Made by a program: the position numbers and the translations under genes. Positions 24,301-36,300 of a stretch of DNA of 64,000 nucleotides are shown piece after piece. The stretch is from Siphonodentalium dalli (lineage: Eukaryota > Mollusca > Scaphopoda > Gadilida > Siphonodentaliidae). Location of the stretch: NCBI GenBank assembly GCA_032622095.1, contig CP136061.1, forward strand, positions 236,919,815 through 236,983,814. The letters are read 5' to 3'. The notes beneath the pieces are model-generated. The model saw only the letters and a program-made list of their open reading frames with translations. It had not been told where the DNA came from and made no database searches. Numbering within the stretch: the stretch's first letter is position 1; each line of letters opens with the position of its first letter.

Positions 24301-27300
24301 AATAGAAGACCGCGCATACCAGTGCACAGCCAAATGTCACTTGTAACAATATCGCAGCGAATGAACAGCCTGCCGACAAAATTTGTTGTGCAATCTTTTG
24401 GCGCCAGCTTTGATATTCAATAATATAATACTATTACTAATATATCCCATTCTAAATGACAATAGCAGGATGACTCAATCGCTCCTTCATAACAATATTT
24501 CAACTAAATACATGCTAATTGAGTTGCTTATCGTGTGCCGTCATGATTAATAATTCTCCTGGGCAAACTATATGCATGGTATCGAGTTAGTGCGATCTGA
24601 TTTTGAATAATATTTGTGGGAAATATGATTTTAGATTATTCCTCTTTTATCAAATTAACAAAACGGTAATGGTCAAATACCACTATCATAGTAGAATTCA
24701 GGATGTGCCTGACCTGATAGTGGTTTATTTTATAAATACCCATATTTTCGACTTGCAGATAGACCATGTTTATAAATATTTTTGTTTTAAAACTATTATT
24801 TTTATGTTGCTTGACATTGGAAGGTATCCAGTCAGTTGTTTTATATTGTTTATTTAATATATTAAATATTAATATATTTGAAAGTTTAAGTTGAATAAAG
24901 TGTTCAGGGTAAATAACATGTCCATTTTAAGTTACAAAATTCCTGTGGTAATGTCGTGTGAAAATTCATACCGGATAGAATAAGACCGAAGGGAGTTTTT
25001 TTTTTTTTTTTTTCCCCTCCTCCATCAACATTTTTTTGGGTCCCATGTTCGTAAACCAACTAATTAAATTGGTAAGGCCTTACCATGAGATGAAACAGGA
25101 TATTTACCGTAGCTTCTTTTTTGGCTTGGTTTGTTTTTTATCTGATGGGGTTTCTTCAAGTGTCCTCCTGATACATGATTCTGCACGCTTTTCCAATGTA
25201 GTTTTATCAGCTTCTCTCCGTCTGCGTTCAGTTTTCTCGAAAAGGAGGAACATGACCACACTAATTGGAAACACCATCAATCCACTTTCAATGCCAATAA
25301 TCAAACCAGATAGTGAAAGGTGAAAGTTCACAGTTTCAACTGTGAGTTGATCGTAATCAAGTGGAGCACCGTGGAACATGATGTTGGTCAGCATTAATAG
25401 AAGCAGCATACACAGAGCACATGATAACCTTTGAACTCTAGTGAAGTCATTATAGTATGGTTTGATGAATATGCTCGACCACAGATGGCCGTTCCGGAAA
25501 TGACGACTCAAAGTTGTAGAGAATTCGCTGATTTTATCTGTCATTTTTTCATCCATTTTGCATGCTGATAAATCTGCAGTGATGACACCGAATCCAGTAT
25601 CCAATGCTAACCAGTTATTATAGATGAAACACCACTCCTGTTTGGTCTCGAGGTCATACATAAATATCTCCTTTAAGAACCTGAGGACATAATCAAAATA
25701 TATATTAATAGCCGATGAGCCTGACGTTGTCCGGGCTATTCAAAAACCAAATTTCAAGTCGATAGCTCCACCCGTTTCCGAGATCTGGTCTGCGCATGCG
25801 CGAAGCTGGCGTTGCACGGGCTCGGCGACCCGATAAAATTCGTATCCGGGGCAAGATACATTCACATACCAAATTTCAAGTCAATAGCTCCACCCGTTTC
25901 CGAGATCTCGTCTGCACATGCGCGAAGCTTGCGTCGCACGGGCTCGGCGACCCGATAAAATTCGTATCCGGGGCAAGATACATTCACATAGCAAATTTCA
26001 AGTCGATAGCTCCACCCGTTTCTGAGATCTCGTCTGCGCATGCGCGAAGCTTGCGTCGCACGGGCTCGGCGACCCGATAAAATTCGTATCCGGGGCAAGA
26101 TACATTCACATAGCAAATTTCAAGTCGATAGCTCCACCCGTTTCCGAGATCTCGTCTGCGCATGCGCTGCACGGGCGCCACACGGGCTCGCCAATACGAC
26201 AACGTCCACCGCCTGGTCAAACTACACACACGTACCAAGTTTCGTCCCGATCGGTCGAGAATCGTAGATTTGTATAAATGACGGACAAACAGACAGACAG
26301 AGGTCTTCAAAATATATATGAGATACTCAAGCCTTGAAATAGTGTGCCTGTCATTTGCAGAATGAGGTCCCCAGAGGGTGAATTTAGTGATGCTACCCCG
26401 CATAGCAGGCTAGCATCACCAAATTCACCCTCTGGGAACCTCATTCTGCCAAGGTGAAAGCAGAATGAGGTCCCCAGAGGGTGAATTTGGTGATGCTAGC
26501 CCGCTATGCGGGGTAGCATCACTAAATTCACCCTCTGGGGACTTCATTCTGCAAATGACAGACACAATTTGATAAATGTACCCTGTTTTGTTGGATATTC
26601 AGTGATTCCAGCACGAAACAGTTTGTGAACTCGCCGGCATGCTTGAATCCCTGAATATCAACAAACTCAACACTCCCTGAAGCATGGGGTGCATGCAATC
26701 GATATACCTCTCAGGGAGTGGCAATATCATGAAATCAGTTCAGACTTTTATTTGTAATTAATCATACAAGGGAATTTGGTAGCCACTAGGGCTGGACGAT
26801 ATTAACGAAAATAAAAACCGCGATATTTTAAAATTAAAACCGCGGTTAACGATATAATCGCGATTTTTTTTAAAACAGATACTGGAGACTGAAAACAATT
26901 TGTCACTATTCGATAGAAACACATCGTTGGCATTAATTTTAACAAGTTAACGTCGGGAATAACATACAAAATCCCTCAACCAGTGACAACCTCGTGCTCG
27001 ATCGATATTCGGAATGAAAAGTAAATTCACTTGTTAAATTACGCTATTCGGAAAATTTCGGTCCGGTGACTTGACAAATTCTGGTTTATACCAGTAATTA
27101 GTAAAACCATTATCTCATCTATGGCAAAACTAAAAGCGTTCCATGCTTTATAGTATCCTTTTCTAACTCAGTATGTTCTACTATGTTGAGTAAATATATA
27201 TGTTATTCCCGATGACACTTGAGTCGCTTGACAAATGGAAATGTGGTTTACTGACAAGACAAATTTGAGGGTCAGTCTTTCAGCGAAGTTCAAACACGCG

Positions 27301-30300
27301 TAGTACATAATCTTTGGAATTCGGTCAAGCAAGGACACCATGTATTTTTGGGCGGTTTGAAACTCTAATTCAATTGGTTTTAACCGATCGCAGTGAATGA
27401 TTTCTTCTAGATGAGAAGAGGCGGTATCTTCGCCCATTTATTATTATGATTGACGGTGCATGTTGATCATTGTGCTGAAGGAAGAGGTGTGGCATAACTG
27501 ACATTCATCAATCTATCACCTGATCAGTCATCGATTCATTTTGGTGCATTCTCATGTAATTAATATTACGCAGGGAAGTCGGAGAGTTTGTGTAATATTG
27601 TGAGCAAAAGGGGGCGTATTATGGCCGGGTTCCCTTCCCTAATTTCGTCAGTTGTTCTGGACGTTGTATAATTAATATGATGATTGAATATTGAAAAAAT
27701 CAGGACACGGGAATTAGTATTGAACGATGATTCTGCACTGAATGAACTGTGTTCTCAATTCTCAATCAACACACAAAATGTGGACCATACTTACTTGATT
27801 CAAGCCCAATGCTCCCTGAGCCTCCCTCCCGATTTGACCCTGTTTTCTATTCTATGTGTTTTGATTGCACACGTGGATGTTACGCTGGGATTTTAAAACT
27901 TAAATAACTCGATTTAGGCTTGAGTTAAATTATTTCTTAGTACACGTTTATGATCGGCTGGCACCCACAGATTGACGACGATATTACGATTATTTTAGTT
28001 TAGACAATATTACTGACGATATTGAAATTTTAACCGGGTATTGTCAATTAATCGGGAAACCGCCCAGCACTAGTAGCCACCGTGGAGTAGTTTGCGCATT
28101 TGACTTGTAATGCTGTCAACACACCAGCATGAGTGGCCGGTGGACTATCGAGTCTCCAGCAACAGTGGAACGGTCAAATTAAATGGTTAAAATTTCATGC
28201 AAGTTTGCGACCCTTGAGCAAAGTCACTCGTACTGTGATAGCTTCGCTCTACCTAAACGCCGAATAGGTAGCTAGCATATTCGACAAGCGTAAGTTTGTG
28301 TGGAGGTGTGCGTGTCCATGTCTCACTGCTCTAGTAGTAAGTGAAGCGCCTGTAAAATGGCAGCACACATTAGACTCGGCATTGCTCAACAACTGGGATA
28401 ATAATTTAGATGTTAAAGTGCCTGGAGACTCGTGTGATTAAGCGCTATATTAAAACTATCCATTATTATTATTATACCAGGAAGGGTTGTGTCCACTGTT
28501 GTCGTGCCATATAGTAATGTGTGTTAATTTATTATTATACCATGAAGGGTTGTGTCCACTGTTGTCGTGCCATATAGTAATGTGTGTTAATTTATTATTA
28601 TACCAGGAAGGGTTGTGTCCACTGTTGTCGTGCCATATAGTAATGTGTGTTAATTCTCCCAGGCTCTCTTTCGTGTGGATGATGAACCAATCCTCAGCAC
28701 CAATTCTATAATAGAGTTAATATGATAATATACAAGGCATATACAGTAATGCCCAAGTAATCGACTCCCGAGAGCTTTCCGATGAATGGCAACAAGCCAT
28801 ATTTCCAACTAAATCCTGAAAAGTTACCCATAATTCTGCTGTGGTTAAGAAGTCCATTACTTAGAGCATTACTGTAAAAGGCATATAGAATGACTCCGAT
28901 ATGATGTTACAGTAATGCCCTAAATAATCAACTCCTTAACCACAGCAGAATTATGGGTAACTGCCCACAACCAAACAGTGAAAGGTGATAACGTCGCCAA
29001 ATATCTTCCTATAAAAACCTTCGCAAAGCATCTAATATGTTTGATCTCAATATTTGCTGGATAAAAATTCCAATGAACAGAAACTTACCACTGGTTTCAA
29101 GAAATTAAATTGACACTTGACAAGAGAGAAATATTTAACTGGTTTTGAGAAGCAGTGACCAACTGGCTGATTAAGACAAAGGCTAAAATAATTACCTACT
29201 GTTCTTAGAGGTATTGATTGATAAGTTGAAAAGAACATTCGATCGTGCTTGTATAAACATCTGCCTAACTGTGTCATTGTCATCAGCACTCGCTCAAGTT
29301 CCTGGACATTTATGATAACTTACCTAAAGAATGCATGCTGTGTATTTGCGATAGTGTATCTTGGACTTTGGCCATCACTTCCCTTGATGTATATGTACAC
29401 GTTTGCGTTGGTATCGGCATATCTCCACCAGCCAGTCACAACACATAGTAGGTAGGAATATTCGTGGCCTGCAAAGTTCACTAACTCTGTCACACCTCTC
29501 TAAGGGAATCACAATGAGGCAAATTAGAAACATATAACAGCATAACAGAAAGTTTCCAATGATAGGCCCTGGCTTGTGCTCATTATCTCATATATATTTG
29601 AGGAAAGTTTGTGTGTGTGTGTGTGTGTGTGGCCGCGATGGACTCGAACACGGCAATACCGATTTCGACGAAACTTGGTACGGGCACGTAGTATCACCCG
29701 AGGACCAACATAGGCCCATCCATTTGTTCGTGCGGCGTGACCTTCACCTTCAAAACTCATATCTCCGATCCACTGAGCCGCAGTGCTAAATTGCCTTACA
29801 AAGAACGCTCTTTATATTTCCCATATTCGGGTTGGTTAACCTAATAACGCTCTTTATCTGTATATGAGGCTGGCGAAGGTTTTGTTGTTCGACGTAACGC
29901 TTCGACTTCAGACATTCTTTTTGTGAATTCAGACTGTTGACTGTTTTATAGTTTGTGAATTCAGACTGTTGACCGTTTTATAGTTTACAATGAGCATTTA
30001 TTTTCCACAGCTCGCTTAGTGCAAAGTCCTGTAGAGTTACGCTTCTCGGCCTTTTGGCTAGATCAAAGTGTAGTATCTGTTCTTCTCAGATCAGCGCCTG
30101 ATACGTCCCCACAGGGGACATCAAGGTTGGTTTGAGGAGAATGGTGGACGGAAGAATCACCTTCTAAAGATCATTTTCCACAGGCCGAAATTTTGGTTGA
30201 AGCCGTGTAACAGACGTTTGGTTTATTTACATTGAAATTGCTTAACTCGATTCTTTTGAAGCTTCATCCTTAATGAGCGTGTGTATATGAGGCCTTCAAC

Positions 30301-33300
30301 CTCTATCTCGGGACGGGTAGTTTGATGCGCTGATCAATTTCGTCACACTTATTTATTTTATAAAAAAAAAATTCATGATTGTCTCCATTTAGCTGAGATG
30401 GCTTCCAGAATGGCCGAAATTTTGGTTAAAGCCGTGTAACAGACGTTTGGTTTATTTACATTGAAATTGCTTAACTCGATTCTTTTGAAGCTTCATCCTT
30501 AATGAGCGTGTGTATATGAGGCCTTCAACCTCTATCTCGGGACGGGTAGTTTGATGCGCTGATCAATTTCGTCACACTTATTATTTTATAAAAAAAAATA
30601 ATTCATGATTGTCTCCATTTAGCCGAGATGGCTTCCAGAATGGCCGAAATTTTGGTTAAAGCCATGTAACAGACGTTTGGTTTATTTACATTGAAATTGC
30701 TCAACTAGATTCTTTTGATGCTTGATACCTCTATCTCGGGACGGGTAGTTTGATGCGCTGATCAATTTCGTCACACCTGGATGCCCGTGCGGCGTGACCT
30801 TGACCTTTAAAATGACCTTGAACCTGTATCTCGGTATCTGCTGGGCTGATTTCCACCATTTTCGGGGTGTTGGTGTAAAAAAACAACACAACGACTCTAC
30901 CCCGTCATGACGGGTACCCAGCTAGTCTATTATATATTTGAGGAAAGTCTGTCTGTCTGTGTGGCCGCGATGGACTTGAAAACGGCTGAACCGATTTCGA
31001 CGAAACTTGGTACGGGCACGTAATTCGACCCGAGGACTAACATAGGCCCATCCATTTGCCCGTGCTGCATGACCTTGACCACTCCCCAATGCTAGAGTCC
31101 TTGGCACGGCGTGATTGTGACCCGATGCAGGAATGACAACTCTAAATTCACACAACGTAAACAGCACAACGTCATCGAACGTAACACACAGATATTGTCA
31201 TATATAGCTATTAAGAATCGTGTATCTACTTGAGTGAAAATACGGCATTTGCCGGCTCCGTCCCAAAATATAGCATTTACAATTTCTGATATATACATTT
31301 TTGTTACAGCTGATATTCTTTAGTCTATTTTGGATACATTTATATTTTTATGCTATTATTTTCCACACCTCACTTAGTGCGAAGTCGTGTAGAGTTAGGT
31401 GCCGGGTAAAAGTTTGCTAAATATCATCATCGTTATGGTCTGGAATCTCATCCAAGTATAAAGTGGAGCGAATCCATTGTCTAGCTCTCGAATCAAATCC
31501 ATTTAACTGAGATGGCTTCCAGAATGGCCGAAATTTTGGTTAAAGCCGTGTAACAGATCTTAGCTGTTTCTTGGCTACACGTTTGGTTTATTTACACTGA
31601 AATTGGTTAACTGGATTCTTTTGAAGCTTGATAATTAATGAGCGTGTGTATATGAGGCGTCGCTATCAAAGAGCGTTTATCTACTTGAGTGGAAATCAAA
31701 TCGGGTAAAACTGGCGGATTTCTACGGACGAAATTTGATCTATTATACATTTGAGGAAAGTTTGTGAGGGTGTTAGTCGGTCTCACAACTGGGCTCTTTA
31801 GGGAATATCCAACCACTTTCTGTTTGATACTGATTCTAGAGTACTTTTCGATGAGGAATTCAGTGGTGCCGACCGATTTTTGATAAAAGGGGCCCATTCC
31901 ATTTTTAAGGGCCTGAACCCCAATTTTGGGGTTCAGCACTTTTATCTCAAAGTTGAGCCCCCAATATGAATTTTATTGACCTATATGCATCAGTGCCACA
32001 TACAGGTATCATTTCTGAAATTTTCTGTACCACTATCGGACGGGATTGACCTTCAAGGAGCTCTTGACCCTGAAAATCCAAAATGGCCGACTTCAAATTT
32101 GCAAAAATTTAGCAAAGTCAAGAATAATTAAAATTGTGCTACCTATAGAATTATTTTCATCTTTAAAGGATCAGCACCTTTGTGCTTCCACACATGAGTG
32201 CTTAGCAAGGTTTTTGGATGGAATATATTGGTCGTAGAATGAAAAACAGACATTTTCCCAATAACAAAGATTTTGTGGACATCATAAATTATAGGGTATT
32301 TGATCAGTAACCTAAAACTCCTGCAATAAGGTTACCTAGTGATATAATAATGAATACATTTGTTTGTGAGTAGTTCATCCTTTGTATCTAGATTTCATGG
32401 CCTTTTATTTGAGATGGCTGCCAAATTGGTTATAAATGGGATGACATATATCACATTATCATTATAAATGAGTGTTATTTTCTTTAAATTTATGGGAGAA
32501 CATGATGTTTTTATGGTATTCTAATGTTCAATTAAATGATACTCAGCCCACAAGTAGGTTTAGTAAATGTTGAGTTACTACAATTCAATCAATAAGTATG
32601 ATTCGGTAGTCGAGCAGGTTGTATCTTTAGCAATTTTGATTGGCAGCATGTGTGTCATCACCGCCATTTTTAATAAAGGTTCTACAATTTCCCTAACATG
32701 TACATTATTTTAGAACAAATAATGGCTTGCCTGGCATGATCGTCTATACTTATATCCTGATTTAGTGTTTTTTTTTATGAATTTGAACATATATGTATAT
32801 GTACACGTATATGTATATTTGCCCTAAATTGTTTCTGGTTCAAATTTGGGAGTTTGTAAGAAAACAAGTCATAAGAAAGAAAGCAGTTGCAGTAATATTA
32901 AAAGATATTGTCCTGTTCAAAACTAACAAATGCATTGTTCCTTGTGTTCAACTATTAAAGTGAGTTCATGTGAGGTTCATGGAAACTTATTTTTGCAAGC
33001 TTGATTCTAAAGTGTCTAGCTTTATGGGCTTGAAATTCAGAATGCAATCCTGTTATATTGTGAGTTCAGAGTGAGTTAGAAGAAAAATACAAGCACCAGT
33101 TGATATATGCAGATATATATTCATACCAGACAAATGTACATTCTGCAGGTAGCCATGCTATGCAATAGTCTCTCATGTTTCAACTTATCAATTACCAATG
33201 ACTTTTTAATGCTGTTAAATTTTATAAAGTACAGCCCATTTGAAACTGGTTTGCTGACCCAGAAAAAACTTAATTTTATGATACCAGACTGGCCATGAGA

Positions 33301-36300
33301 AAAAACACATACATGACAATGAAGTCAGTGACTAATCACAAATAGTCATCCACCATATTTTGTCAGATGTTTTTGTTGATCAGTGAATGTTGTTATGCAA
33401 TATAGATCTCCATTATATTAGCACATTTTATTTTTCATTTCATCCTTTTTAATTGACTTTTATATTTTGATGTATGTATATGTGCCACTCCAAAAAAAAT
33501 ATACTGTAAACGGTTTGGTTTGATGTTATAGGCACAGGAGAGATACTAGTATATATATATACTTTACATATCAAATTTTGTGTACCATGCAGGTACATGT
33601 ATGTGTGTCAGTTGTTTTAGTTGTGTGATGTACATGCAGTAACTATATTCTAGTGAAATTTATGGTCTGCAGTCTTTCAAATAACATGCTATGGTCATGA
33701 CTACATATACATGTACACTGATTCTAACACTATGATTGTCAGGTTATAACCCATATGTTACTAGTGCAGAGCCCATTTAATTTTCATGAAACTGGTGGAC
33801 TGCATGTCTAAATAAACATGACTCTTATCAGACCAAGAGTGCAAGACAGTATTGTGTAGGTTTTCAACAACTGTTCTAGAATTATATTCAAACAAGAGCA
33901 CGCCGTCGGGGCATGGCATAATATGCCCGTTTCTGGAGTAGAGTGGGGCATGTAGACAGAACCCATATTTGAACTTGATCTGTATACCAAATTTGGTTCA
34001 GTTCACTCGATCAATCTAAAGTTATCATCTGGAAACAGCATATCAGGTAAAATCTAAGTCGAAAAAGGGGTATAACTCAGTCAAAATCATGCGGACGAAA
34101 TCCATATTCGAACTTGATCTGTATTTTTGGTGGTAAACTAATATACCAAATTTGGTTCAGTTCACTTGATTCAATCTAAAGTTATCATCCGGAAACCGCA
34201 AATCAGGTCAAATCTAAGTCGAAAAAGGGTCATAACTCAGTCAAAATCATGCGTACGAAATCCATATTCGAACTTGATCTGTATTATGGTGTGGTAAACT
34301 AACATACCAAATTTGGTTCAGCTCACTCATTCAATCTAAAGTTATCATCCGGAAACCAAAAGCGGACGGACAACGGACGGACGGATGGTCAACCCATTTA
34401 CATAATACGACCAATTTTTCAAAAGGGCGTATAAAAAGACTCAACCATTATTTTCCACTGCCCTATATGTCACAATATATTCATATGGCATTATTCATCC
34501 CAAGTTAAGTGATGATGCTAATAAATTTATTTACAATCAACGCAACGCTTCACTGTGACTGTTCAGATTTGTTTTAGTATGCGCATTGTTTATAAACGGT
34601 CTATCGAAATGGTATTCTCGAGACATTGACATTCTTTTTGTGAATTCAGACTGTTTTGTAATTTACAATGTTAAATTGCCTTAATACTGTGACTGTTCAG
34701 ATTTTATAGTTTACAATACTATCGAAATGGTATTCTCGAGACATTGACATTATTTTTGTGAATTCAGACTGTTATATAGTTTACAATGCTAAATTGCCTT
34801 AATACTGTGACTGTTCAGATTTTATAGTTTGCACCCCATATAATCGAGGCGACAATACTAACTGGTTGCGCACAGGGAGAGTCAGTTTTTATACCACGGA
34901 TTCCACTTATCCCTTCGGATTCACCCATCGAATTCCGGCGGCTCCAATTCCCAGTGAGATTGAGTTTCGGGATGACCATCAACAAATCGCAAGGCCAAAC
35001 CATGAAAGTTGTCGGGGTGGAGTTGAATGATCCTTGCTTTTCGCATGGTCAGCTTTATGTTGCATGTTCGCGTGTTGGTTCGCCCGCTGTTTTGTTCATA
35101 CATTCACCGTCGAGAGAGGCGAGGAATGTTGTTCACCGGGAGGTTCTGGAATAGGCTGTACAGAAAAGACCATTACTCAAATTACCTTTCCGTTCCAGCA
35201 TGAGAGATATTCACTCAGAAGTTCTCAATGAATGGGACGACCAAATCATAGCCAAACTACCATTTGCCTAATTTGTAAATATAAACATTGTTTGACGCCA
35301 GTTTGAACTTTCTCAATGTATTGTTATTACTTGCTAACTGGATGATTCATTTGCCTCATTCTCACGTCAAGCTACCATCGATTTGTGAATATCAACTAAG
35401 CTTGACACCAATTTGAACCTTTTCAATGTATTCTGATGACTGGTCAATTCATTTGCCTCTGATGACTGGTCAATTCATTTGCCTCATTCCTATGCCATGC
35501 AACCATTTACTCAATTTGTAAATATCAACTTTGCTTGGCACCAATTTGAACTTTCTCGATGTATTCTGATTACCTGCTGACTGGGCGATTGGCGTACCTC
35601 ATTGTGTAAATATTAACTTTGCTTGACACCAATATGAACCTTTTCAATATATTCTGATTACCAACTGACTGGTCACATGCCTCATTCTCGCGCCAAGCGA
35701 CCATCGATTTGTAAATATCAACTTAGCTTGACACCAATTTGAACCTTTTCAATCTATTCTGATTACCGGTTGACTGCTCAATTTATTGGCTCATTCTCAC
35801 GCCAAGCTACCATTCACTCAATTTGTGAATATAAATTTTGCTTGGCACCAATTTGAACTCTCCCATTGTATTCTGGTTACCTGCTGACTGGGCAATTGGC
35901 GTACCTCATTGTGTAAATATTAATTATGCTTGACACCAATTTGAACCTTTTTTCAATGTATTCTGATTACCTGCTGACCGGTCAATTCACATGCCTCATT
36001 CTCACGCCAAGCTACCATCGATTTGTAAATATCAACTTTGCTCGACACCAATTTGAACTTTTTCAAAGTATTCTGATTACATGATGACTGATCAATTCAT
36101 ATGTCTCATTCTCACGCCAATTAGCCATTCACTCAATTTGTAAATATTAACTTTGCTTGACACTAATTTGAACCTTTCTAATACATTCTGATTACCTGCT
36201 TTTGTAAATACTAACTTTGCCTGACACCAATTTGAACCTTTTTTCAATGTATTCTGATTACCTGCTGACTGGTCGATTCACAAGCCGCATTCTCACGCCA

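Larger units (their letters stand above)
29586..30925 (+). mobile_element. Helitron family 1, non-autonomous copy with U2-like fragment
   Basis: The start (about 29586) reads TC with ATATATATTTGAGGAAAGTT. The 3' end has a 14-bp perfect palindrome CCCGTCATGACGGG, then TACCCAGCTAG, the hairpin plus CTRR end of Helitrons. It contains a (GT)n run at 29608-29630, a U2 snRNA-like segment (30039-30150) and three tandem units of about 230 bp (30184-30780). No Rep/helicase frame. Confidence 0.75.

Noticed and set aside
25796-26403. Long frames on both strands (up to 139 codons) across the 122-bp repeat
   Set aside because: They are open because the unit is GC-rich and repeats; products repeat the same nonsense segment and start inside the repeat.
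28487-28711. Plus-strand 74-codon repetitive frame
   Set aside because: It is the antisense shadow of the triplicated PLAT exon end, whose minus-strand reading gives a known domain.
30039-30150. Functional U2 snRNA gene
   Set aside because: The Sm site and 3' half are lost and no snRNA promoter was recognised; it lies within a Helitron.
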